DNA from: Streptomyces natalensis ATCC 27448
GTDB taxonomy: Bacteria > Actinomycetota > Actinomycetes > Streptomycetales > Streptomycetaceae
Assembly (NCBI RefSeq): GCF_000935125.1
Contig: NZ_JRKI01000025.1
Span: forward strand, 62,001-126,000
Direction: 5' to 3'
DNA length: 64,000 nucleotides
In this document: positions 50,954 through 59,645 of the stretch, piece after piece
Layout: each line of letters begins with the position of its first letter
How positions within the stretch are numbered: position 1 is the first letter of the stretch
Notes under the pieces: generated by a model
Databases searched by the model: none
What the model was told of the DNA's origin: nothing
The model's input: only the letters and a program-made list of their open reading frames with translations
Program-made: the position numbers and the translations under genes

Positions 50954-52294
50954 TCAGGAGCGTGCGGTGATCCGGTAGAGGACGGTGCCGTGCGCGGGCA
51001 CCCGCGCCGCGATCCGCCCGTCGCTGTGCCGGCCGCGCCCGGTGACCAGATTGCGCAGCCAGTACGACGACGCCTCCGGCAGCCCCGCCGCCTCGGCCGT
51101 GGTGGACAGCGTCCGCGGCGTATCGCCGGAGTTGAACAGCGCCACCGCACGGTCGCCGTTGTGCAGCCGCTTGGACATCACCGTGAAGCCGTCGTCCTGC
51201 GCGATGACCTCGCCCTGCCGGCCGAGCGGGTCCTGGTCGACGGCGATGATCGCGCGGTTGCCGAGCACCTCGCGTGCCTCCGGGGACAGTTCGGCCAGAT
51301 TCGTACTGGAAATCAGCGGCGCTGCCATCATCGCCCACAGCGACATCTGGCTCTGCATCTCGTGACGGCTGAGCCCCGAGTCACCCACGAGCAGGAAGTC
51401 GGGGTCGTTCCAGCGCCCGGGCCGCTGGAGACCGTCCAGCTTCGCGTTGTAGCGGAAGTTGTAGAGGATGGAGGACCACTTCGTGGCCGGGCTCTGCTGT
51501 TCCAGCGCGATGTCCCGGCCGCCCCGCCACAGGTTGCCCAGCTTGGCGGACCATTCGATGACCCGGTGCCAGACGCTGTCGCCGTCGAACTGGAAATAGG
51601 CCGGCGCCGACACCGAGAAGGTGATGGGACGCCCGGTGGCCTCCAGTGCCCGGCTCTGCTGCTCGTACACGTCGCGGTAGCTCTGCTCCTTGGTACGGCC
51701 CGCCGGCCGGGGCACATTGCAGCCGTCCGCCTTGAGGTAGTCGACGCCCCAGCCGGCGAACTGCCGGGCGTCCGGCTCGAAGTGCCCGTAACTTCCCGGG
51801 TACTTCCCGCAGGTCAGGGTGCCGACGTCCTCGTAGATGCCGAACTTGAGCCCCAGCCGGTGCAGTTCCCGGCCGACATAAGCCATGCCGTGCGGGAACT
51901 TTGCCGGGTCCGCCACCAGCTCGCCCTGCGGTCCGCGCTGTTTGGCCATCCAGCAGTCGTCGATCGTCACGGTGTCGTAGCCCCGGTCCGCGAGCCCGCT
52001 GCGTGCGAGCGCCCGGGCGTTGTCCAGGACGACCTTCTCGTTGACGTCGCAGGTGTAGTACGACCAGTTGTTCCAGCCCATCGGGGGTCTGGGCGCCAGA
52101 TTGGGATAGGCCCCGGCGCCGTGCCGGGCACCCTCCCGGGCGACGGCGGCGGTGTCCGGGCGGGCGGCGGTGCGGTGGGCGTCGGGCGCGGCGCCGGCGG
52201 GGCCGGTGGAGGCGAGCAGTCCGGCGGAGCAGGCGACGACGGTGGTCAGTGTGGCGAGGATGCGGCCGGTGCGGGGAACCTGACGGTGGGACAC
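50954..52294 (-). CDS. Secreted alpha-galactosidase (GH27)
   Basis: A 446-residue secreted glycosidase releasing terminal alpha-galactose. The signal peptide spans about residues 1-35. The GH27 start is PRPPMGWNNWSYY; the nucleophile aspartate lies in YLKADGCN (about 185) and the acid/base aspartate in RWNDPDFLL (about 295). A C-terminal beta-domain follows. No carbohydrate-binding module is attached. It stands alone, divergent from the CrtI-like gene. Confidence 0.94.
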   Translation of the reverse strand: MSHRQVPRTGRILATLTTVVACSAGLLASTGPAGAAPDAHRTAARPDTAAVAREGARHGAGAYPNLAPRPPMGWNNWSYYTCDVNEKVVLDNARALARSGLADRGYDTVTIDDCWMAKQRGPQGELVADPAKFPHGMAYVGRELHRLGLKFGIYEDVGTLTCGKYPGSYGHFEPDARQFAGWGVDYLKADGCNVPRPAGRTKEQSYRDVYEQQSRALEATGRPITFSVSAPAYFQFDGDSVWHRVIEWSAKLGNLWRGGRDIALEQQSPATKWSSILYNFRYNAKLDGLQRPGRWNDPDFLLVGDSGLSRHEMQSQMSLWAMMAAPLISSTNLAELSPEAREVLGNRAIIAVDQDPLGRQGEVIAQDDGFTVMSKRLHNGDRAVALFNSGDTPRTLSTTAEAAGLPEASSYWLRNLVTGRGRHSDGRIAARVPAHGTVLYRITARS

Positions 52295-52501
52295 GGGTCA
52301 CCTCACGGGGTGGGCGGGACGGCCGGGGCGTGCACCGCCCGGTGCGGTGTGTCCGGCGGGCGGTGCGGCGCACGGCCGGACGCTAGAAGTCGGCCCCCGC
52401 CCGGTCAAGAAGCCGCACCGTCCCGACCGGCGGTTTCACGCCTGCGCCGGGCGGGCGCGATGCCGTGTGCGAAAGCCGTGTGCCCGGAGGGGTCTGATGG
52501 G

Positions 52502-52576
52502 GTGTTACCGGGGAGTTCGACGGTGTGATCCCCGAGGGTCCCGGCGTGATACCCGGCCGCCTGACGATGTGTTACC
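52502..52576 (+). promoter_or_regulatory. Four GTGWTMCC-type direct repeats
   Basis: GTGTTACC (52502), GTGATCCC (52525), GTGATACC (52546) and GTGTTACC (52569) recur at 23, 21 and 23 bp, close to two DNA helical turns, ending 7 nt before the CrtI-like start. They are probably an activator or repressor binding array, or an internal repeat of the leader. Confidence 0.55.
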
Positions 52577-52583
52577 AAGGGGC

Positions 52584-54140
52584 ATGCGGACTTCGTATGA
52601 CGTGGTCATCGTCGGCGGCGGGCACAACGGTCTGGTGGCCGCCGCCTACCTCGCACGCGCCGGGCGCAGCGTGCTGGTACTGGAGCGGCTGGACCACACC
52701 GGTGGTGCGGCCGTGTCGACCCGGGCGTTCGCCGGGGTCGACGCCCGGCTGTCCCGTTACTCCTATCTCGTCAGCCTGCTGCCGCAGAAGATCGTGCGGG
52801 ACCTCGGGCTGCGCTTCGCCGTCCGGAAGCGGACCGTCTCCTCCTACACCCCCGCCGTCCGCGACGGCCGTCCCACCGGCCTCCTGGTGGGGGGCGGCGA
52901 GGCCCGCACCCGCGAAGCGTTCACCCAACTGACCGGATCCGACCGTGAGTTCGCGGCCTGGCAGCGTTTCTACGGCACCACCCACCGGCTCGCCCAACGG
53001 GTCTTTCCCACCCTCACCGAACCGCTGCCCACCCGCGCCGCCCTGCGCGCCCGGATCGACGACGACGCCACCTGGCACGCCCTCTTCGAACGCCCCCTGG
53101 GCGAGACCATCGAGGAGACCTTCGCGGATGACCTGGTCCGCGGCGTCGTCCTGACCGACGCCCTGATCGGCACCTTCGCCGCCGCCCACGATCCGGCCCT
53201 GCGCCAGAACCGCTGCTTCCTCTATCACGTCATCGGCGGCGGCACCGGCGACTGGGACGTCCCCGTGGGCGGCATGGGCGCCCTCACCGACGCCCTGGCC
53301 GAGGCCGCCCGCGAAGCCGGGGCCGAGATCGTCACCGACTGCCCGGTCACGGCCCTCGCCACCGACGGCCGAGCGGCGGAAGTGACCTGCCCTCAGGGCA
53401 CCTTCGGCGCCCGCCGGGTACTGGTCAACGCCTCCCCGCGGGAACTGGCCCACCTCCTGGGCGAGACCCCGCCACCGCCCGCCGAGGGCGCCCAGCTCAA
53501 GGTGAACATGCTGCTCACGCGCCTGCCGCGGCTGCGCGACGCCCGGGTCGACCCCCGGGACGCCTTCGCCGGCACCTTCCATGTCGCCGAGGGCTACGAC
53601 CAGCTGGAGCGCTCCTACCGGCAGGCCGCGGCCGGCGGCCTGCCCGCCGCCCCGCCCTCGGAGATCTACTGCCACTCCCTCACCGACCCCTCCATCCTCG
53701 GCCCCGACCTCGTCCGCACGGGCCACCAGACCCTCACCCTCTTCGGCCTGCACACCCCCGCCCGCCTCTTCACCGACGACCACGACGCCACTCGCGACCG
53801 CCTGCTGGCCGCCACCCTGGCCGAGCTGGACGCCCACCTCGCCGAGCCGGTCGCCGACTGCCTGGCCACCGACGCCGACGGCCGCCCGTGCATCGAGGCC
53901 AAGACCCCGCTTGACCTGGACCGCGAGCTGGGGCTGCCGGGCGGCAACATCTTCCACCGCGAACTGGCCTTTCCGTACGCGGACCCGGAGGACGAGCGGG
54001 CCGAGGGCGCGCCGGAACGCTGGGGAGTGGCCACCGCCCACCCCAACGTCCTGCTGTGCGGGGCGGGCGCGGTGCGCGGCGGGGGAGTGAGCGGGATCCC
54101 GGGGCACAATGCGGCGATGGCGGTGCTGGAGGAGGGGTGA
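52584..54140 (+). CDS. CrtI-like FAD-dependent oxidoreductase
   Basis: A 518-residue phytoene-desaturase/amine-oxidase-type flavoprotein. The dinucleotide-binding motif VVIVGGGHNGLVAAAYLARAG is at about 7-27, with the family ERLDHTGGAA following. The C-terminal FAD motif LLCGAGAVRGGGVSGIPGHNAA is near 490. No carotenoid genes (crtE, crtB) are nearby, so it is probably a CrtI-family enzyme of other function. Four phased repeats precede the gene. ATG 52584 matches the start of homology. Confidence 0.88.
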   Translation: MRTSYDVVIVGGGHNGLVAAAYLARAGRSVLVLERLDHTGGAAVSTRAFAGVDARLSRYSYLVSLLPQKIVRDLGLRFAVRKRTVSSYTPAVRDGRPTGLLVGGGEARTREAFTQLTGSDREFAAWQRFYGTTHRLAQRVFPTLTEPLPTRAALRARIDDDATWHALFERPLGETIEETFADDLVRGVVLTDALIGTFAAAHDPALRQNRCFLYHVIGGGTGDWDVPVGGMGALTDALAEAAREAGAEIVTDCPVTALATDGRAAEVTCPQGTFGARRVLVNASPRELAHLLGETPPPPAEGAQLKVNMLLTRLPRLRDARVDPRDAFAGTFHVAEGYDQLERSYRQAAAGGLPAAPPSEIYCHSLTDPSILGPDLVRTGHQTLTLFGLHTPARLFTDDHDATRDRLLAATLAELDAHLAEPVADCLATDADGRPCIEAKTPLDLDRELGLPGGNIFHRELAFPYADPEDERAEGAPERWGVATAHPNVLLCGAGAVRGGGVSGIPGHNAAMAVLEEG

Positions 54141-54161
54141 GGGGCGGGGCGGCGAGGAGTG

Positions 54162-54178
54162 TCTGATAGACCATCAGA
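54162..54178. promoter_or_regulatory. Palindrome TCTGAT-n5-ATCAGA
   Basis: TCTGATAGACCATCAGA: 6-bp perfect arms, 5-nt centre, 43 nt upstream of the nitronate monooxygenase start. The geometry fits a TetR-type operator. A related palindrome occurs at 61867-61883. Confidence 0.6.
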
Positions 54179-54220
54179 AAATCTCTTCCCTCGTGCGCCC
54201 CGCTGCGGCATCCTGCGCCC

Positions 54221-55345
54221 ATGCAGACGGAGCTGAGCAACGCGCTGGGCGTCGAGCACGCCGTCTTCGGGTTCACGCCCTTCCCCGCGGTCGCCGCGGC
54301 GATCACCCGGGCGGGCGGGTTCGGGGTGCTCGGCGCGGTCCGCTACACCGCGCCGGGCGAGCTGGCCCGCGATCTGGACTGGATGCAGGAGCACACCGAC
54401 GGGCTGCCGTACGGCCTCGATGTGGTGATGCCCGCCAAGAAAGTGGAGGCCCCGGACAATCACACACTGACCGAGGCCGACATCGAGGCGATGATCCCCG
54501 AAGAACACCGGCGGTTCGTCACCGAAATCCTCGACAAATATCACGTGCCGCAGCTCGCCGACGGGGAAGCCTCCGGCTGGCGGATCACCGGATGGATGGA
54601 ACAGGTCGCCCGCACCCAGCTCGATGTGGCCTTCGACTATCCGATCAAGCTGCTCGCCAACGCCCTCGGCTCACCGCCGTCCGATGTCGTCCGGCGCGCC
54701 CATGACCACGGCATCCTGGTCGCCGCCCTGGCCGGCAGTCCCCGTCACGCCCTCCGCCACAAGGCCGCCGGTATCGACGTCGTCGTCGCCCAGGGCTACG
54801 AGGCCGGCGGCCACACCGGGGAGATCGCCACCATGGTCCTCACCCCCGAAGTGGTCGCCGCCGTCGACCCGTTGCCCGTTCTCGCCGCCGGCGGCATCGG
54901 CACCGGCGAACAGATCGCCGCCGGCCTCGCCCTCGGCGCCCAGGGCGTCTGGCTCGGCTCCCTCTGGCTGACCACCGAGGAGGCCGAACTGCACTCCCGC
55001 CGGCTGACCGCGAAACTGCTCGCCGCCGGTCCCGGCGACACCGTCCGCTCCCGCGCCCTGACCGGCAAGCCCGCCCGCCAGCTGCGCACCGACTGGACCG
55101 ACGCCTGGGACGACCCCAGCGGCCCCGGCCCGCTGCCCATGCCGTTGCAGGGACTGCTGGTCGCCGAGGCCAACTCCCGTATCCAGCGGCACGAGGTGGA
55201 GCCGCTGCTGGGCACGCCGGTCGGCCAGATCGTCGGCCGGATGACCAGCGAACGCAGCGTTCAGGCGGTCTTCGACGATCTCACCCGCGGCTTCGAACGG
55301 GCCATCGACCGTATCAACCGCATCGCCGGAAGGAGCCAGCCGTGA
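54221..55345 (+). CDS. Nitronate monooxygenase family flavoprotein
   Basis: A 374-residue FMN-dependent TIM-barrel protein of the nitronate monooxygenase/2-nitropropane dioxygenase family. The start FGFTPFPAVAAAITRAGG and the FMN-phosphate motif PVLAAGGIGTGEQIAAGLALGA are characteristic, with QGYEAGGHTG as the substrate-side loop. In actinobacterial lipid and steroid clusters such proteins accompany CoA ligases. Its stop overlaps the next CoA ligase start by 4 nt, and an upstream palindrome suggests joint regulation. Confidence 0.9.
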   Translation: MQTELSNALGVEHAVFGFTPFPAVAAAITRAGGFGVLGAVRYTAPGELARDLDWMQEHTDGLPYGLDVVMPAKKVEAPDNHTLTEADIEAMIPEEHRRFVTEILDKYHVPQLADGEASGWRITGWMEQVARTQLDVAFDYPIKLLANALGSPPSDVVRRAHDHGILVAALAGSPRHALRHKAAGIDVVVAQGYEAGGHTGEIATMVLTPEVVAAVDPLPVLAAGGIGTGEQIAAGLALGAQGVWLGSLWLTTEEAELHSRRLTAKLLAAGPGDTVRSRALTGKPARQLRTDWTDAWDDPSGPGPLPMPLQGLLVAEANSRIQRHEVEPLLGTPVGQIVGRMTSERSVQAVFDDLTRGFERAIDRINRIAGRSQP

Positions 55346-56892
55346 GCCGGCCCCCCAACGGCTTCTGGGCGCAGGCGAGCGCCGACCCGGAACGCACCGT
55401 CCTGATCGCCCCGGACGGCCAGGAGTGGACCGCGGGCCGGCTGCACGCCGCCGTCAACCAACTGGTGCACGGCCTGTGCGCATCGGGCCTCGAACGCGGC
55501 GACGCCTTCGCCGTCGTCCTCCCCAACGGCGTCGAGTTCTTCACCGCCTATCTGGCCGCCTCCCAGGCCGGGTTCTATCTCGTCCCCGTCAACCACCACC
55601 TCGTCGGCCCCGAGATCGCCTGGATCGTCGCCGACTCGGGCGCGAAGGCGCTCATCGCCCACGAGCGCTACGGGGCCGCGGCCCGCCAGGCCGCCGACGA
55701 GGCCGGGCTGCCGGCCGGGCAGCGCTACGCCGTCGGCACCGTCGACGGATTCCTCCCCTACGAGCGCCTCCTCGCCGGACAACCCGAGTCCCCGCCCGCC
55801 GACCGCACCCTCGGCTGGGTCATGAACTACACCTCGGGCACCACCGGACGCCCCCGTGGCATCCGCCGCCCGCTCCCGGGCAAGCCCCCGGAGGAGACGT
55901 ATCTGGGCGGCTTCCTCGCCATCTTCGGCATCAAGCCGTTCGACGACAACGTCCACCTCGTCTGCTCGCCGCTCTACCACACCGCAGTGCTGCAATTCGC
56001 CGGTGCCTCCCTGCACATCGGCCACCGCATCGTCCTGATGGACAAGTGGACGCCCCGGCAGATGCTGGCCCTGATGGACGCCCACCGGTGCACCCACACC
56101 CATATGGTCCCCACCCAGTTCCACCGCCTCCTCGCCCTCCCAAAGGAGGTACGCACCTCCTACGACGTGAGCGCCATGCGGCACGCCATCCACGGCGCCG
56201 CGCCCTGCCCCGACCACGTCAAACGGGCCATGATCGAATGGTGGGGCGACTGCGTCGAGGAGTACTACGCGGCGAGCGAGGGCGGCGGCGCCTTCGCCAC
56301 CGCCGAGGACTGGCTCAAAAAGCCCGGTACGGTCGGCAGGGCCTGGCCCATCAGCGAACTGGCCGTCTTCGACGATGACGGCAACCGGCTGCCGCCCGGC
56401 GAACTGGGCACCGTCTACATGAGGATGACCACCGGCGGCTTCAGCTACCACAAGGACGAGACCAAGACGAAGAAGAACCGCATCGGCGACTTCTTCACCG
56501 TCGGCGACCTCGGCTATCTGGACGAGGACGGCTATCTCTTCCTCCGCGACCGCAAAATCGACATGATCATCTCGGGCGGGGTCAACATCTACCCCGCCGA
56601 GATCGAGTCCGCCCTGCTCGGCCACCCCGCCGTCGCGGATGCCGCCGCCTTCGGCATCCCGCACGACGACTGGGGCGAGGAGGTCAAGGCCGTGGTCGAA
56701 CCGGCCGAGGGCCACGAGCCCGGCCCCGCCCTCGCCGACGCCATCCTCACCCACTGCGCACGCCATCTGGCCCCCTACAAACGCCCGCGCTCCGTCGACT
56801 TCGTCGACGCCCTGCCCCGTGACCCCAACGGCAAGCTCTACAAACGGCGCCTGCGCGACCCGTACTGGGAGGGGCGGGAGCGGGCTGTTTAG
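55342..56892 (+). CDS. Acyl-CoA synthetase (FadD-like)
   Basis: A 516-residue adenylate-forming CoA ligase activating a carboxylic acid. The P-loop is NYTSGTTGRPRGI (about 157-169). Core motifs are EYYAASEGG, GDLGYLDEDGYLFL and the C-terminal PNGKLYKR with the catalytic lysine. The GTG start overlaps the nitronate monooxygenase stop, so the two are co-translated. Substrate is unknown; the context favours a fatty or steroid-derived acid. A 12-bp hairpin terminator follows. Confidence 0.93.
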   Translation: MSRPPNGFWAQASADPERTVLIAPDGQEWTAGRLHAAVNQLVHGLCASGLERGDAFAVVLPNGVEFFTAYLAASQAGFYLVPVNHHLVGPEIAWIVADSGAKALIAHERYGAAARQAADEAGLPAGQRYAVGTVDGFLPYERLLAGQPESPPADRTLGWVMNYTSGTTGRPRGIRRPLPGKPPEETYLGGFLAIFGIKPFDDNVHLVCSPLYHTAVLQFAGASLHIGHRIVLMDKWTPRQMLALMDAHRCTHTHMVPTQFHRLLALPKEVRTSYDVSAMRHAIHGAAPCPDHVKRAMIEWWGDCVEEYYAASEGGGAFATAEDWLKKPGTVGRAWPISELAVFDDDGNRLPPGELGTVYMRMTTGGFSYHKDETKTKKNRIGDFFTVGDLGYLDEDGYLFLRDRKIDMIISGGVNIYPAEIESALLGHPAVADAAAFGIPHDDWGEEVKAVVEPAEGHEPGPALADAILTHCARHLAPYKRPRSVDFVDALPRDPNGKLYKRRLRDPYWEGRERAV

Positions 56893-56930
56893 GGGGTGCG
56901 GGGCGCCGTCGCCGGGCTCCGCTCCTGACC

Positions 56931-56957
56931 CGCCCACCCCCCGAAGGGGGGTGGGCG
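56931..56957. terminator. Hairpin terminator after the CoA ligase gene
   Basis: CGCCCACCCCCC (56931-56942) pairs exactly with GGGGGGTGGGCG (56946-56957) over a 3-nt loop, 39 nt after the stop of the CoA ligase gene. Confidence 0.85.
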
Positions 56958-56999
56958 GCGGGGAAACAACAAAGCCGGGGTGGGCGGCGGGGAAACAAC
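56948..56999 (+). repeat. Two copies of a 23-bp direct repeat
   Basis: GGGGTGGGCGGCGGGGAAAC plus AAC is identical at 56948-56970 and 56977-56999 (29-bp period). The first copy contains the right arm of the terminator; the duplicated arm could pair alternatively with the same left arm. Confidence 0.8.
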
Positions 57000-57078
57000 C
57001 CAGGGGTGCGCGGGGCGGGGCCGCGACGCTCTGTCCACAGGGCTTGACCTGGTGTCAGGCGAGCCCGAGGATCGCGCC

Positions 57079-58698
57079 ATGACCCAAGCGCGGAGCAACA
57101 CGGTGGACGCGGTCCTGCGGCGCAGCGCGCGGCGGGTGCCCCGGCGGACGGCGGTGCGGTTCGGGGACCGGGCCTGGACCTACCGCGAGCTGGACGACGC
57201 GGTGACGGCCGGGGCCCGGGTGCTGCTCGTGCAGGGGCTCCGGTCCGGTGACCGGGTCGCGTCGTACGGGCACAACTCCGACGCGTACCTGATCGCCTTT
57301 CTGGCCTGCGCCCGCGCCGGCCTGGTGCATGTGCCGGTCAACCACGCCCTCACCGGCGACGACCTGCGCTACATCCTGGAGCAGTCCGGCAGCACGCTGG
57401 TCCTCACCGATCCGGCCCTCGCCCACCGGCTGCCGGCCTCCGTGCGCACCATGCCGCTGTACGGTGCGCCGGACGGGCTCCTGGAGCTGCTCGCCGCGGC
57501 GGCGGAGACGGGCGGCGAGCCGGATCCGGCGCCGGATGCGACAGCGGCTCCGATGCCGGGTCCCACACCGGTGGCGGCCGCCGACGACACCCTCGTCCAG
57601 CTGCTCTACACCTCGGGGACCACCGCCCTCCCCAAGGGCGCGATGATGACGCACCGCGCGCTGGTGCACGAATACACCAGCGCCATCGTCGCCCTCGACC
57701 TCCGGGAGAGCGACCGGCCGGTGCACTCCCTGCCGCTCTACCACTCCGCGCAGATGCATGTCTTCCTGCTGCCCTATCTGGCGGTCGGCGCGGAGAACAT
57801 CATCCTCGACGGACCCGCCCCCGACAGGATCTTCGACCTGGTCGAAGCGGGCCTGGCGGACAGCCTGTTCGCGCCGCCGACGGTCTGGATCGCGCTGTCG
57901 AACCACCCGGACTTCGCCGTCCGGGACCTCGGCGGCCTGCGCAAGGCGTACTACGGCGCCTCGATCATGCCCGTACCGGTCCTGGAGCGGCTGCGCGCCC
58001 GGCTGCCCTCCCTCGCGTTCTACAACTGTTTCGGGCAGAGCGAGATCGGCCCGCTGGCCACCGTGCTGGGACCGGCCGAGCACGAGGGCCGGATGGACTC
58101 CTGCGGCCGTCCGGTGCTGTTCGTGGAGGCCCGCCTGGTCGACGAGAACGGCCACGAGGTGCCCGACGGCACCCGCGGGGAGATCGTCTACCGCTCGCCG
58201 CAGCTGTGCACCGGCTACTGGGACAAGCCCGAGGAGACCGCCGAGGCTTTCCGGGACGGCTGGTTCCACTCCGGCGACCTCGCCGTCCGCGATGCGGAGG
58301 GCTATTTCACGGTGGTCGACCGGGTCAAGGACGTCATCAACTCCGGCGGCGTACTGGTCGCTTCCCGCCAGGTGGAGGATGTGCTCTACGAGCATCCGCA
58401 GGTCGCCGAGGTCGCGGTCATCGGGCTGCCGGACGAGCGGTGGATCGAGGCGGTGACCGCGGTGGTCGTACGGCGCACGGACGGCGACTGCGGCGGCGAG
58501 GGCAAGGGTGACGGCGGTGACGATGGCGACGATGCGTCCCTCGGCGCGGTGAGCGAGCAGGAGCTGATCGACGCCGCCCGTGCCCGCCTCGCGCCGTTCA
58601 AGGCGCCCCGGCGGGTGGTGTTCGTCGACACGCTGCCGCGCAACGCCAGCGGCAAGGTCCTCAAGAGGGAGCTGCGCGACCGCTTCGCCACGCCCTGA
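57079..58698 (+). CDS. Acyl-CoA synthetase (FadD-like)
   Basis: A 539-residue adenylate-forming CoA ligase. The P-loop motif is LYTSGTTALPKGAMM (about 176-190). Later motifs are FGQSEIGPL, the DGWFHSGDLAVRD hinge region, and NASGKVLKREL with the catalytic lysine. An acidic Gly/Asp-rich insertion (GGEGKGDGGDDGDDAS) in the C-terminal domain is unusual. ATG 57079 matches family starts. It follows the first CoA ligase but after its own terminator, so it is probably a separate transcription unit. Confidence 0.93.
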   Translation: MTQARSNTVDAVLRRSARRVPRRTAVRFGDRAWTYRELDDAVTAGARVLLVQGLRSGDRVASYGHNSDAYLIAFLACARAGLVHVPVNHALTGDDLRYILEQSGSTLVLTDPALAHRLPASVRTMPLYGAPDGLLELLAAAAETGGEPDPAPDATAAPMPGPTPVAAADDTLVQLLYTSGTTALPKGAMMTHRALVHEYTSAIVALDLRESDRPVHSLPLYHSAQMHVFLLPYLAVGAENIILDGPAPDRIFDLVEAGLADSLFAPPTVWIALSNHPDFAVRDLGGLRKAYYGASIMPVPVLERLRARLPSLAFYNCFGQSEIGPLATVLGPAEHEGRMDSCGRPVLFVEARLVDENGHEVPDGTRGEIVYRSPQLCTGYWDKPEETAEAFRDGWFHSGDLAVRDAEGYFTVVDRVKDVINSGGVLVASRQVEDVLYEHPQVAEVAVIGLPDERWIEAVTAVVVRRTDGDCGGEGKGDGGDDGDDASLGAVSEQELIDAARARLAPFKAPRRVVFVDTLPRNASGKVLKRELRDRFATP

Positions 58699-58782
58699 GC
58701 ACCGGCCGGAGGGCGACTGTCAGTGCCTCCTGCCATGCTGAGACTCAGTGACCGGCCACAGCAGAGCAGTGGAGGAAGAAGC

Positions 58783-59583
58783 ATGCTGACGACCCATTAC
58801 GTCCCCGGCACACCCAACTGGATCGACCTCGGCGCGCCGGACCCCAAGGCCGCCGCCGACTTCTACGGCGCCGTCTTCGGCTGGACGGTGCAGTCGGCGG
58901 GCCCGGAGTCCGGCGGCTACGGTTTCTTCCAGCTGGACGGCAAGACCGTCGGCGCCGTCGGCCCGCTCATGGAGAAGGGCGCGAGCTCCGCCTGGACGGT
59001 GTACTTCCAGACCTCCGACGCGGACGCCACGACCAAGGCCGTGGAACAGGCGGGCGGCTCGGTCCGCGTCCCGCCGATGGACGTCTTCACGGCCGGCCGG
59101 CTCGCCGCCTACACCGACCCCACGGGCGGGCGGTTCGCCGTATGGCAGCCCGGCGACACCAAGGGGCTGGAGACGGTGATGGAAGCCAACACCCTGTGCT
59201 GGACCGAGCTGTACACCACCGACGCGGCCGCCGCGAAGGACTTCTACGCCTCGGTCTTCTCCTGGGGGTACCAGGACATGCCCATGGGCGGTGACATGGT
59301 CTACTCCGTCGTCTCCTCGCCCGGCGGCGGCCGGGAGGGGGACCCCGGCCAGGGCGGCATCATGCAGTTGCAGAAGGAGCACCGCGAGGCCGGTTCGACC
59401 TCGGAGTGGCACCCGTACTTCGGAGTGGCCGACTGTGACGCCACGTACGAGGCGGCGAAGTCCCGCGGCGCCACGGTCCTGATCCCGCCGAGCAATGCAC
59501 CGGGCGTCGGCCGCCTGGCCATGCTCAAGGACCCGGCGGGCGCAGCCTTCGCCCTGATCAAGGGGGATCCCCAGATGACCTGA
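58783..59583 (+). CDS. VOC-superfamily protein (two glyoxalase domains)
   Basis: A 266-residue protein with two vicinal-oxygen-chelate domains. The first (about 10-125) contains ADFYGAVFGWTV and AYTDPTGGRFAVWQPG. The second (about 135-262) contains AKDFYASVFSWGY and AMLKDPAGAAFALIKG. Such tandem VOC proteins act as glyoxalase/bleomycin-resistance-like metal enzymes or binding proteins. ATG 58783 has GGAGGA 7 nt upstream. It is 84 nt downstream of the CoA ligase gene on the same strand. Confidence 0.9.
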   Translation: MLTTHYVPGTPNWIDLGAPDPKAAADFYGAVFGWTVQSAGPESGGYGFFQLDGKTVGAVGPLMEKGASSAWTVYFQTSDADATTKAVEQAGGSVRVPPMDVFTAGRLAAYTDPTGGRFAVWQPGDTKGLETVMEANTLCWTELYTTDAAAAKDFYASVFSWGYQDMPMGGDMVYSVVSSPGGGREGDPGQGGIMQLQKEHREAGSTSEWHPYFGVADCDATYEAAKSRGATVLIPPSNAPGVGRLAMLKDPAGAAFALIKGDPQMT

Positions 59584-59645
59584 GCCGGCCGTTGACCGGA
59601 GCCGCCGTTGACCTCAGTCGCCCCGTGCCCCGACGCCCGGCCGCG

